Of a DNA stretch of 64,000 nucleotides, positions 32,660 to 40,726 are shown piece after piece; within the stretch, counting starts at the first letter, position 1, and each line of letters opens with the position of its first letter. The translations under genes and the position numbers were made by a program. The stretch comes from Runella aurantiaca. GTDB lineage: Bacteria; Bacteroidota; Bacteroidia; Cytophagales; Spirosomataceae. The stretch covers positions 1 through 64,000 of the forward strand of contig NZ_QPIW01000003.1 of the NCBI RefSeq assembly GCF_003339505.1, in the 5' to 3' direction. The notes beneath the pieces were generated by a model. That model worked only from the letters and a program-made list of their open reading frames with translations. It made no database searches and had not been told where the DNA came from.

Positions 32660-33568
32660 TTAATCAGTAATCATGGCCAGTTCTCCGATACCGCTTCCGG
32701 CCAAAAGCCGCACGGACCTGTCCACTTTTTCGTCTTTTTGAAGTTGTTCAAAGATGGGCAAACTTTCTTTTACGCGCATTCGCACCAGTGTTTCGATGAG
32801 TGTTGTTTGCTCGGTAGGCTCGGATGTTTGGGTAAGTTGATTGACCAATACTTTTTTGACTTCGTCGGTTTGTTTAAATCGTTCCAGTGTTTCGATGGTG
32901 GAGAGGCGCACGTTCAAACTTTCATCTTCTCGCAGGGTTTTTAATAAGGCCTGAATAACGGCCGGTTTAGGGTTGTTGAGCGCCGCTGCATAATTAAGCC
33001 CCTTGAGTCGTTCAGAAGCCGATTGGTCTTTCAAAAGACTTAAAATCACCAATTCCTGCGTCATTTTCATCTCCCGTCGCAGCGTCGCAATTTGCTGGGA
33101 AATCGTTTCTTCTTTTGGCTTTTTCTTCGGTGGGTCGGTTAAATTGACCGTCTCTGCTACGGTTTCGGGTAATGATTGTGGGCGGTCAATGGATTTCGGA
33201 ACGGGTGACGTGGCGGTAATGGTACGGTATTCAATTTGAGTAGGCGCACTTTGACGGCCGAGCCAAAACGTAATAGCCACACCCGCTACCGCAGCGGCAT
33301 ACTTCAGGTACGTAAGCCACGGCTGAGGCTTGAGTGCCACAATCGTAGTTTCAAGCATTTTTTCACCTTGCAGCGAACGATAGAACACGGCATCCATTTC
33401 GTCGTCGGTTTCTGCTTCGGCGTTTTGGAGGTCCTGCCAAACGCGCCTCAACTCTTCCACTTCTTTCCGCAAAACGGGGTCGGAAGTAAGCCGCTGCTCA
33501 AACACAACCCGTTCTGCCTCAGAAAGATGCCCCATCAGGTAGTCCGTTATGATTTGTTCGTTTAACAT
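32660..33568 (-). CDS. anti-sigma factor with C-terminal HEAT repeats
   Basis: 302 residues. The N terminus (about 1-85, ITDYLMGHLSEAERVVFEQRL) has an anti-sigma-like helical domain. A single membrane helix lies at about 87-105 (WLTYLKYAAAVAGVAITFW). The periplasmic part contains a Pro/Lys linker and then repeated two-helix units (SLNVRLSTIETLERFK, EQTTLIETLVRMRVKESLPIFEQL) typical of HEAT repeats. It follows the ECF sigma gene by 69 bases. It would hold that sigma at the membrane until a periplasmic signal reaches the HEAT region. The classic zinc ligands are not obvious. Confidence 0.75.
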   Translation of the reverse strand: MLNEQIITDYLMGHLSEAERVVFEQRLTSDPVLRKEVEELRRVWQDLQNAEAETDDEMDAVFYRSLQGEKMLETTIVALKPQPWLTYLKYAAAVAGVAITFWLGRQSAPTQIEYRTITATSPVPKSIDRPQSLPETVAETVNLTDPPKKKPKEETISQQIATLRREMKMTQELVILSLLKDQSASERLKGLNYAAALNNPKPAVIQALLKTLREDESLNVRLSTIETLERFKQTDEVKKVLVNQLTQTSEPTEQTTLIETLVRMRVKESLPIFEQLQKDEKVDRSVRLLAGSGIGELAMITD

Positions 33569-33637
33569 CGTCTTTTTACGTTTGCTAATCGTTGAAGAAG
33601 TTTTGAGAAATGGCCGATTTTATTTCTCTCTTCTTTG

Positions 33638-34156
33638 CTATTCACTACTTACGTTAAAATATAAATCCCGTAATTTCTGCATGGCCCTGAACACCCGTAC
33701 TTTCACATTGGCGACCGACAGACCCAGCGTTTGACCGATTTCTTCGTAACTCATATTCTGAAACCGGCTCAGCAACAGTACTTCGCGGTATTGGTCGGGC
33801 AACTGGGCCAATGCGTTATGCAAATACTGGTGCTGCTCTTCTGTTTCGTCATACGACTCACCCATGTCCGGAACATCGGCAAGGTCGGAGTACGTCGGGT
33901 TTTGTTTGAGGTAATCAAAAAAAACATTTCGGGCAATCTCCAACACCCACGTACGAAACGAGGCGCCTTCACGATACGTATGCCGATAGCGCAACATGCG
34001 CAGAAATACCTGTTGGGTCAAATCCCGGGCATTTTCACGGTCGCTTTGTCGGTAAAGGAAGAAGTTCAGCAACGACTTTTTGTAGCGTTCGTACAAGATG
34101 GCCGCCTTGTCTAAATCTCCTTGGCTTACGGCATACATGGCCTGTTCGTCGGTCAT
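33638..34156 (-). CDS. ECF RNA polymerase sigma factor
   Basis: 172 residues with the two standard ECF domains. Region 2 is ARDLTQQVFLRMLRYRHTYREGASFRTWVLEIARNVFFDYL in about 43-85. Region 4 is LPDQYREVLLLSRFQNMSYEEIG through SVANVKVRVFRAMQKLRDL in about 115-165. It directs RNA polymerase to alternative promoters, probably including its own operon. The anti-sigma and DUF4097 genes follow, and the operon may sense envelope stress. The sequence cannot tell which promoters it recognises. Confidence 0.9.
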   Translation of the reverse strand: MTDEQAMYAVSQGDLDKAAILYERYKKSLLNFFLYRQSDRENARDLTQQVFLRMLRYRHTYREGASFRTWVLEIARNVFFDYLKQNPTYSDLADVPDMGESYDETEEQHQYLHNALAQLPDQYREVLLLSRFQNMSYEEIGQTLGLSVANVKVRVFRAMQKLRDLYFNVSSE

Positions 34157-34309
34157 GGGCTGTTTGGGTTTTCATTGAGAGATTACTGAACGAGAGGGGA
34201 AAGGTTACACTGTGGGAACAGAAAAATAATAAACTGAAGGATGTGAAGTGCAAAAGTGTTGGTATACAGTGGTTTATAAGCGTATTTTTTTTCTGAAATA
34301 TAAATAAAA

Positions 34310-34344
34310 ATACCCGCTCCCGAAAATAATACGACAGCGGGTAA
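34310..34344 (-). terminator. terminator after the carbamoyltransferase gene
   Basis: ATACCCGCT (34310-34318) pairs with AGCGGGTAAT (34336-34345), followed on the minus strand by TTTTTATTTATA. It lies about 60 bases past the stop at 34405 and upstream of the sigma gene. Confidence 0.7.
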
Positions 34345-34404
34345 TCAATGGTAGGTGAGTGATTAAGCGCTAAATTTTTCGCTTACTTCTTTATTTTCTA
34401 ACTT

Positions 34405-35355
34405 TTAACCCAATTCCTCCAAAATTCGCTTCAATACTGCTTGCGCTGACCATACACGATTGCCGGCTTGTTCTATTACGATAGATTGTTCACTATCAAG
34501 GACTTCGTCGGTTACTTTCATGTTGCGTCTTACGGGCAAGCAGTGCATGAACCTGCCGTTATTGGTCAATTCCATTTTCTGTTTTGTAATCATCCACGAC
34601 GGGTCTCTTGTAAGCACTTGGCCGTAGTTTTGGTACGAAGACCAGTTTTTGGCGTAAATAAAATCAGCGCCAGCAAAGGCTTCGTCCTGATTGTAAATCA
34701 CTTTAGCGTTGCCCACGTAGTTGGGAGATAATTCATAGCCTTCGGGGTGCGTTACTATGAATTCTACATCGCGGCGGTTCATCCATTCACAAAACGAATT
34801 GGCGACGGCCTGCGGCAATGCTTTAAAATGCGGGGCCCATGTCAAAACAACTTTAGGGCGGGCCGTAGTTTTGTATTCTTCGATGGTGATACAATCGGCC
34901 AACGATTGCAAGGGATGCCGTGTGGCCGATTCCAAGTTGACAATGGGCACACCCGCGTATTTTTTAAACTGCGTCATGACCGTTTCGGCATAGTCTTTTT
35001 CGCGGTCTTGTAAGCCCGCAAATGCCCGCACGGCCAAAATATCGCAGTATTTTCCCATCACTGCTGCTGCTTCTTTTACGTGCTCGGCGTTGTTGCCGTC
35101 CATGACTACGCCTTCTTCCAATTCCAATCCCCAGCTGTCCTGCCCTACATTGAGCGCCATGGTGTTCATGCCCAGATTTTGGGCGGCGCGCTGGGTGCTT
35201 AGGCGCGTCCGTAGACTTTGGTTGAAAAACAACAAACCGATGGTTTTGTGTTTACCTAAGTGTTCAAACGCAAAAGGAGATTGTTTGTGCCGAAGGCCTT
35301 CTTGCACAAGGGCATCAATGTCGGTGACATCGTGAACGGAAATGAAATGTTGCAT
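34405..35355 (-). CDS. N-acylornithine carbamoyltransferase (ArgF' type)
   Basis: 316 residues of the aspartate/ornithine carbamoyltransferase fold. The carbamoyl-phosphate loop is FNQSLRTRLS near 50-59, where N-acylornithine enzymes differ from STRT-type ornithine enzymes. DGNNAEHVKEAAAVMG near 87-102 is the loop that carries the acyl-specificity residue, here Ala. ATRHPLQSLAD near 150 and HCLPVRRN near 280 are the remaining substrate blocks. In Bacteroidota the N-succinyl version is known; Ala at the specificity position fits a succinyl-type pocket better than Glu does. With the ArgD-like enzyme at 19490 it makes N-acyl-citrulline for arginine synthesis. Confidence 0.85.
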   Translation of the reverse strand: MQHFISVHDVTDIDALVQEGLRHKQSPFAFEHLGKHKTIGLLFFNQSLRTRLSTQRAAQNLGMNTMALNVGQDSWGLELEEGVVMDGNNAEHVKEAAAVMGKYCDILAVRAFAGLQDREKDYAETVMTQFKKYAGVPIVNLESATRHPLQSLADCITIEEYKTTARPKVVLTWAPHFKALPQAVANSFCEWMNRRDVEFIVTHPEGYELSPNYVGNAKVIYNQDEAFAGADFIYAKNWSSYQNYGQVLTRDPSWMITKQKMELTNNGRFMHCLPVRRNMKVTDEVLDSEQSIVIEQAGNRVWSAQAVLKRILEELG

Positions 35356-35454
35356 CGTTAAAAAATGAAGGTGGATTGCCTAAGCGGCAGTAGTATGCTG
35401 AAACAAAATTGCAAAATTGTTTCAATACCGACCTATTTTAAAACAATACCTACA

Positions 35455-35501
35455 AAAAGAGGGGAATTGAAAGTTATATTAACTTTCAATTCCCCTCTTT
35501 T
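35455..35501 (-). terminator. 22-bp perfect hairpin after the glutathione peroxidase gene
   Basis: 35455-35476 (AAAAGAGGGGAATTG then AAAGTTA) is exactly complementary to 35480-35501, loop TAT. On the minus strand a T-rich run follows. It is 21 bases beyond the glutathione peroxidase stop, so it serves as that gene's terminator, but the stem is twice the usual length. Confidence 0.75.
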
Positions 35502-35521
35502 GCGGAAATATGACATTGATA

Positions 35522-36103
35522 TTAAATCCCTACGGCTTTTTTGAATTCGTCGTCGGTTGGTTTGATTTTAGAAGCAAAGAAGTGGGTCAGTTTTCCATTT
35601 TCGTCTACCACATACTTGCAAAAGTTCCAAGACGGGGCTTTGTCGTTCCAGCCATTAAGTGATTTGGTCGACAACCAGCGGTACAACGGATGTTGGTTTT
35701 CGCCAGTTACGTCAATTTTAGAGAACATTTGGAATGTAACTCCGTAGTTTTTTTGACAAAAAGTGGCAATTTCTGAGTTAGAGCCAGATTCTTGCGACCC
35801 GAAGTTGTTGGCAGGAAAACCCAGAACCACGATTTTGTCGCCGTATTGCTCATGGAATTTTTGCCAGTCTGCGTACTGAGGAGTGTATCCGCAGGCAGAG
35901 GCTACGTTGAGCAACACGATTTTTTTGCCTTTGTATTTGCTCAGTGAAATGTCTTCGTTGCCCATCAGGGCTTTCATTTTGTAATCGTACACAGAGGCAG
36001 TCGGTTTAATGTTTTCGGTGTTGGATTTGATTTCTTTTTTATCGGCAAAAAGGCCCGTAATGATTGATAAAAGCATAACAAAAAGTAATTTAATGGTTGC
36101 CAT
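35522..36103 (-). CDS. glutathione peroxidase family protein, exported
   Basis: 193 residues with an N-terminal signal (about 1-20), so it acts in the periplasm. ASACGYTPQYADWQKF near 68-83 has the peroxidatic Cys (Sec in some relatives), and GFPANNFGSQESGS near 97-110 and APSWNFCKYVVDENG near 155-169 are the other active-site blocks. Gln and Trp of the catalytic tetrad are visible. It reduces peroxides with thiol partners, probably thioredoxin-type rather than glutathione in this group. The SWNFCKY segment has an additional Cys near the Trp. Terminator at 35455-35501. Confidence 0.88.
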   Translation of the reverse strand: MATIKLLFVMLLSIITGLFADKKEIKSNTENIKPTASVYDYKMKALMGNEDISLSKYKGKKIVLLNVASACGYTPQYADWQKFHEQYGDKIVVLGFPANNFGSQESGSNSEIATFCQKNYGVTFQMFSKIDVTGENQHPLYRWLSTKSLNGWNDKAPSWNFCKYVVDENGKLTHFFASKIKPTDDEFKKAVGI

Positions 36104-36193
36104 CGGTTACATGGTTTTGGGTGAGTATTACAGCGTTATAACCAACCGTTAGGGAAGATTGTTCAGATAATCGAAGGATATATTCTGCAGAAA

Positions 36194-37096
36194 TCAAAAT
36201 GCGCCCAATATCTCTTGGTACGAAATCAAAAAGATAGCCGCTACTGCCAGAACCAAGCCCAATTTGTTGAGTGGCTGGAGGGTTTCTGTAAATAAAATCC
36301 ACGCCAAAAAGGCCGACATAAGCATACTCAGTACATTGTAAATAGGAAAAACAAAGGCCGCGCTATTGCCAAAATCACTCAAAGCTCCCAAAAGAAAATA
36401 GAAAGACAGAAAGTTGGGAACGCCCAGAATTAATCCTCCGACAATGCTCCGTAGGCTTACTTTTTCCTTGGCTGTTAGTACCTTAAAAATCAAAAAAACG
36501 GTGCCTACCAAAATCGCTCCCGTGCAAGCCAGCGCGGTGAAAAGGGCCGATTGCTCAGGACGATAAAAGGTGGCGCTGACATAGTTGATAAGCGTGTTGT
36601 TGGTGCCACTTCCCAAAAACAATAACACTGGCAAAAACAACACCCAGCCCGTTTTGGTTGAATGATTGCTGCCTTCTTTTTTTATGGTGCTAAACGCCAA
36701 TGCTAACAGGGCCACCAATAAGCCCATGTAGTTCAGAAAAGTAAAGTCTTTGTTGTTGTTTTTGAAGACAAACAGTCCAAACAATACAGGAATGACGAGC
36801 GACATATTTCCCGCCAACGATGCGGCTGTTACCCCCACTTTGGTAGTGGTAAAACCAATAAGGACAAATACGATGACGAACATTGTACCGAGTGCCAGTG
36901 TTAGTAAAGTAGGGGTGGAGGTCCAATCAGCACTGAAATAATGACTGCGGTCGGGCATCAACGCGAGCCCCATTGCTACGCAGGTGTAATAATTGAAAAT
37001 GACCGCGTGGAGAGGATTGACGCGGTATTTTGTAAATGACCGCATAATCAAGTACAGAGAAACTGTAAAAACAACAGCAAGAATAAAGTTGATCAT
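36194..37096 (-). CDS. EamA-like drug/metabolite transporter
   Basis: 300 residues, almost entirely membrane helices (ten are seen), with the two-half EamA layout. It is a member of the drug/metabolite transporter superfamily. No specific substrate can be named. The gene diverges from the M16 gene with 57-126 bases between them. The N terminus (MINFILAVVFTVSLYLIM) is the first helix, so there is no cleaved signal. C-terminal half contains LAWILFTETLQPLNKLGL, a typical last-helix pair. Confidence 0.82.
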   Translation of the reverse strand: MINFILAVVFTVSLYLIMRSFTKYRVNPLHAVIFNYYTCVAMGLALMPDRSHYFSADWTSTPTLLTLALGTMFVIVFVLIGFTTTKVGVTAASLAGNMSLVIPVLFGLFVFKNNNKDFTFLNYMGLLVALLALAFSTIKKEGSNHSTKTGWVLFLPVLLFLGSGTNNTLINYVSATFYRPEQSALFTALACTGAILVGTVFLIFKVLTAKEKVSLRSIVGGLILGVPNFLSFYFLLGALSDFGNSAAFVFPIYNVLSMLMSAFLAWILFTETLQPLNKLGLVLAVAAIFLISYQEILGAF

Positions 37097-37222
37097 CGGA
37101 AGTAAAGTGAATAGTGGAGGGCGAGCGGGTTTGTATTATACAGTGCGATTTTAATGAAAACGTTCATCGAAACAAAAACAGTCCGTAATATTGCACTCTC
37201 AAAATCTGAACACCCAAGCAGT

Positions 37223-38494
37223 ATGCAATTAGATAGAACATTGGCACCTGATTTTCGTACCATTGAAACGGTACAGTTTCCTACTCCCCAATCGGTGGTG
37301 CTGGACAATGGCCAACCGCTTTACGTCATCAATGTCGGCGAACAACCCGTGGTTCGTTTGGAGGTGTTGTTTGAAGCAGGAACCTGGCATGAACAAGTAG
37401 AAGGAGCATCGTTTTTTACGGTAAAGATGCTTTCTGAAGGAACCCAAAATCATACTTCGGCCCAAATAAGCGGACATTTTGACCAAATAGGTGCGTTTTT
37501 GGAGTTGAGCCATACCCCCGACCGCGCCAATGTAATGGTGTACGGTTTGACCAAGCACTTAGAAACGATCTTAGAAATGGTGTCGGAGATGCTGCACGAG
37601 GCCACATTTCCCGAAAAAGAGTTTAATGATATACGCAATATCACGCTCCAAAATCTGCGGGTTAATCTTGAAAAAAGCGCTTATGTAGCGACCAATACTT
37701 TCAAGGAGCGGCTTTTTGGTTCGGCGCACCCGTACGGAAGAGTGCAAAAAGAAGAACGAATCACGGCGCTACTGACGTCTGATTTGGAAAATTTTTATCA
37801 TCAACGCATCAAAGCCCGGCCGTTTCGCGTATTCTTATCAGGGCAGGTCGGTGAGGCAGAAATTGCGCTTGTGAATAGGTTTTTAGGACAACATTCTGTT
37901 TCCGAGCCACTTCTGCCGACTATAACGCCCGAGATTGTTTCCCAAACGGAGTCGTATTGGTTGGACAAAGAGGACGCAGTTCAGTCATCTGTGCGGGTAG
38001 GACGTAGACTTTTTAAGCGTCAGCATCCAGATTTTTATCGGATGGTGGTAGCTAATGAGGTGTTTGGAGGCTATTTTGGTTCGCGGTTAATGAAAAATAT
38101 CCGGGAAGAAAAGGGCTTTACATACGGGATTTCGGCGAGCGTTGTGCCGATGCGTCAGGAGGGATACTGGGTCGTCGGAACCGACGTAAAGAAAGAATTT
38201 GCGCAGGCCACTTTGGATGAAATTCAAAGAGAGATTGGTATCATGCAGAATGAGTTTGTTCCTGCCGAAGAGCTTGAAGTGGTTAAAAATTACTTGGCTG
38301 GGGAGTTTGCAGGCTCGTTAAATACCCCTTTTGAAATCGCAGACCGTGTCCGGCTTATGGTGTTGGAAGGTTTGGATGTGGATTTTTATTCCAACTATAT
38401 CCAACGTTTGCGCGTCGTAACGGCAGAGGATATCCAATCAATGGCGCAGCAATACTGGAAATGGGAAGAGTTGCAACGCGTTATTGTTGGGTAG
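37223..38494 (+). CDS. M16-family zinc-peptidase-like protein lacking the HxxEH motif
   Basis: 423 residues from the ATG at 37223 (MQLDRTLAPDF); an upstream ATG at 37154 would add an unconserved 23-residue lead. The protein has two M16 halves: FEAGTWHEQVEGASFFTVKM where a peptidase would have the HxxEH zinc site, and a C-terminal half with EVFGGYFGSRLMKNIREEKG and LPxxGS-like folding. The catalytic His-Glu-His set is missing, so this is probably the non-catalytic subunit of a two-subunit M16 peptidase. A partner gene is not adjacent. Confidence 0.8.
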   Translation: MQLDRTLAPDFRTIETVQFPTPQSVVLDNGQPLYVINVGEQPVVRLEVLFEAGTWHEQVEGASFFTVKMLSEGTQNHTSAQISGHFDQIGAFLELSHTPDRANVMVYGLTKHLETILEMVSEMLHEATFPEKEFNDIRNITLQNLRVNLEKSAYVATNTFKERLFGSAHPYGRVQKEERITALLTSDLENFYHQRIKARPFRVFLSGQVGEAEIALVNRFLGQHSVSEPLLPTITPEIVSQTESYWLDKEDAVQSSVRVGRRLFKRQHPDFYRMVVANEVFGGYFGSRLMKNIREEKGFTYGISASVVPMRQEGYWVVGTDVKKEFAQATLDEIQREIGIMQNEFVPAEELEVVKNYLAGEFAGSLNTPFEIADRVRLMVLEGLDVDFYSNYIQRLRVVTAEDIQSMAQQYWKWEELQRVIVG

Positions 38495-38551
38495 TTTTTC
38501 TCAAAAATTAAACTGAATAACTAATAAATCGTGCAAAAGCACTTCAAACGA

Positions 38552-39403
38552 ATGAAGCAATTAGTAGTGGCGGTTTTGGCCGCATTGAGTATGGTGTCTT
38601 GCCAGAAAGTTCTGGAAAATGAGGCTGAAAAGAATTATGAATTGAACGAAAAAGAGATTCAAAGCTATATCAGCGCCAATAATCTTACGATGGAAAAAAG
38701 TGCTACGGGGCTTTATTACAAGTTTACGGCTACTAATCCTACGGGACTGAAACCCAACATCGGTGATCAGATTTCGATTCATTATACCTTGTTTAAGTTG
38801 AATGGAGTTGGTGCCAAAATTGATAGCACCGAGCGCCTCAAGGATAAGCCTTTTACGTACATTTACGGCGTCAATTCGCTCATTCCGGGTATGGACGAAG
38901 CCCTCTCCATCATGCGCACTGGCGACCGGGCTTTGTTGCTTATGAATCACTTTTTGGCTTTTGGGGCGCAGTCAGATGATATTCTACCTGCTTATTCAGC
39001 GCTTGGCGCCGACGTGGAACTGGTGAAAGTACGTAATGAAAATCAGCAAATTGACGACTACATAACGGAGAAAAAACTGACCGTGACGGAAGTGACTTCT
39101 ACGGGGTTACGTTTTATTCAGACCACCACCACCACTGATGCCAAAGTAGCTCCGGGCGATGTAGTTCGGGTAAAATATACGGGTAAGTTATTGAATGACA
39201 AACAATTTGATTCGGGCGAAATTCAGGTACGCCTTGGCGGGGGCAGCGTGATAAAGGGTTTTGAGGAAGGAATCAGTAAGTTGCGTTATAACGAAAAAGC
39301 GACTTTAATTTTCCCTTCTTCACTCGGCTACGGCGTGCAGGGTTCTGGCAATGTTATCATGCCTTACTCACCGTTATTGTTTGAAATAGAAGTGTTAAAG
39401 TAA
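38552..39403 (+). CDS. FKBP-like lipoprotein, second paralogue of the pair at 6855
   Basis: 283 residues from the ATG at 38552; an upstream GTG at 38531 would leave a non-functional signal. Lipobox ends SMVSC (Cys17). Like 6855-7790 it starts with EKEIQSYISANN. It has two FKBP-like regions (about 50-155 and 180-283). The C-terminal one retains VRVKYTGKLLNDKQFDSG and VIKGFEEGISKLRYNEKATLIFPSSLGYGVQGSG, with GF-EEG in place of PGW-EEG. Isomerase activity is uncertain. Anchored in the outer membrane by homology. Confidence 0.82.
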   Translation: MKQLVVAVLAALSMVSCQKVLENEAEKNYELNEKEIQSYISANNLTMEKSATGLYYKFTATNPTGLKPNIGDQISIHYTLFKLNGVGAKIDSTERLKDKPFTYIYGVNSLIPGMDEALSIMRTGDRALLLMNHFLAFGAQSDDILPAYSALGADVELVKVRNENQQIDDYITEKKLTVTEVTSTGLRFIQTTTTTDAKVAPGDVVRVKYTGKLLNDKQFDSGEIQVRLGGGSVIKGFEEGISKLRYNEKATLIFPSSLGYGVQGSGNVIMPYSPLLFEIEVLK

Positions 39404-39432
39404 GACCGTAACCATGATTTTTAATGGTATGT

Positions 39433-39460
39433 GTAGAGCCGCAATTTATTGCGGCTCTAC
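39433..39460. terminator. bidirectional hairpin (GTAGAG repeat family)
   Basis: GTAGAGCCGCAA (39433-39444) pairs with TTGCGGCTCTAC (39449-39460), loop TTTA; T-runs follow on the plus strand. It lies between convergent genes (FKBP lipoprotein and L-2-hydroxyglutarate oxidase). The sequence is nearly the same as the hairpin at 11445-11471 and related to the terminator at 31466. Confidence 0.75.
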
Positions 39461-39464
39461 GTTT

Positions 39465-40670
39465 TTAAAACCTTTTCAGGGCCAACTCAGCTACCGTTAG
39501 ACCGATAGAAAGCGAGGAGGTAGCCGCTGGCGACGGGGCGTTGCATACATTGATGGCATTGGGGCGCTCAATAATGCTAAAGTCATCCAACAAGCCACCG
39601 TTGCGGTCGCAGGCCTGAGCGCGGACACCCGCGCCACCTGGAATGAGGTCGGATTCCTGAATCTCGGGGATAAGTTCTTGCAGGGCTTTGGTGAACGCCG
39701 CTTTTGAAAACGAACGATACATTTCTCCCAGTCCTGTTTGCCAATATTTGGCGGCTACTTTCTGGAATCCGGGCCAAGTCAGGGTTTTCCACAATTCGCG
39801 GGCGTGGATGTCCAGTTTTTTGTATCCTTCGCGTCGGAAAGCCAACACGGCATTGGGGCCCGCCTCTACGCCCCCGCCAATCATGCGCGTAAAATGCACC
39901 CCCAAAAAGGGGAAATTTGGGTCTGGAACGGGGTAAATCAGGTTTTTAACCAAGTATTGTTTTTCGGGTTTGATTTCGAAATATTCACCTCTAAACGGAA
40001 TAATGCGTAAATCAATCGGGGTTTGTTGCGTAAATTGGGCCACCTTATCAGAATACAATCCGGCGCAGTTGATGACCAATTTGGTTTCGTAAAAATTTTG
40101 GGCTGTAATCACCATCGAGAGGTGGTCGCTTTGGCGAATCTCAATCACGCGCTGGCCAAAGTTGATTTGCCCGCCTAATTTCTGGAAGTTTTCGGCGTAT
40201 TTCTCACAGACTACTTTATAGTTGATAATGCCCGTTTGCGGCACAAAAAAACCTTTGATTCCTTTTACGTGCGGCTCATATTCGCGCAAACCCGCTGCGT
40301 CCAGCATTTTAAAACCCGTCAGGCCGTTTTGGGCGCCGCGCTCGTATAGCCCGTCCAAAATAGATACTTGTTCGGGGCGAGTCGCGACCACGATTTTGCC
40401 ACAAAGGTCATAAGGAATACCTTCTTTCTCGGCAAAATCCACCAGCATTCTGTAGCCTTTGATGCAGTTGGTGGCTTTTAGGCTGCCGGGTTTATAATAG
40501 AGGCCTGAGTGAATCACCCCGCTATTGTGTCCTGTTTGGTGAACGGCCACTTCGTGTTCTTTTTCAATGACCAGTACCTTTAAGTGCGGACTTTGTTCCT
40601 TTATTTTTAAGGCGGTGGCAAGACCCACAATTCCTCCCCCTATGACGGTGATGTCGTATATTTTGTTCAA
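39465..40670 (-). CDS. lhgO: L-2-hydroxyglutarate oxidase LhgO
   Basis: 401 residues from the TTG at 40668-40670; a further TTG at 40695-40697 is inside the TAACTTTG promoter box at 40697-40704 and cannot be the start. FAD-dependent oxidase of the DAO superfamily: YDITVIGGGIVGLATALKI at the N terminus is the FAD dinucleotide fold, and HNSGVIHSGLYYKPGS near 45-60 is the LhgO signature. RAQACDRNGGLLDDF near 360 is the late FAD segment. It oxidises L-2-hydroxyglutarate to 2-oxoglutarate, repairing a side-product of central metabolism. Confidence 0.9.
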   Translation of the reverse strand: MNKIYDITVIGGGIVGLATALKIKEQSPHLKVLVIEKEHEVAVHQTGHNSGVIHSGLYYKPGSLKATNCIKGYRMLVDFAEKEGIPYDLCGKIVVATRPEQVSILDGLYERGAQNGLTGFKMLDAAGLREYEPHVKGIKGFFVPQTGIINYKVVCEKYAENFQKLGGQINFGQRVIEIRQSDHLSMVITAQNFYETKLVINCAGLYSDKVAQFTQQTPIDLRIIPFRGEYFEIKPEKQYLVKNLIYPVPDPNFPFLGVHFTRMIGGGVEAGPNAVLAFRREGYKKLDIHARELWKTLTWPGFQKVAAKYWQTGLGEMYRSFSKAAFTKALQELIPEIQESDLIPGGAGVRAQACDRNGGLLDDFSIIERPNAINVCNAPSPAATSSLSIGLTVAELALKRF

Positions 40671-40696
40671 GGTCGTTTTGCGTTTTATATGGTGCA

Positions 40697-40704
40697 AAGT
40701 TAGG
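40697..40704 (-). promoter_or_regulatory. promoter -7 box of lhgO
   Basis: On the minus strand TAACTTTG is a perfect TAnnTTTG element. Its last base overlaps the first of two TTG codons in frame with lhgO, so the mRNA starts downstream of that TTG and the gene must use the TTG at 40670. The box faces the acetyltransferase gene promoter region (40715-40722, TAATTTTG on the plus strand). Confidence 0.55.
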
Positions 40705-40714
40705 GTAAACTCCT

Positions 40715-40722
40715 TAATTTTG
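40715..40722 (+). promoter_or_regulatory. possible leaderless promoter of the acetyltransferase gene
   Basis: TAATTTTG is a perfect TAnnTTTG element that ends 4 bases before the ATG at 40727. A normal start point would fall on the ATG, so the mRNA may be leaderless. It is a strong sequence match but close to the oppositely oriented lhgO promoter. Confidence 0.4.
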
Positions 40723-40726
40723 ACAC

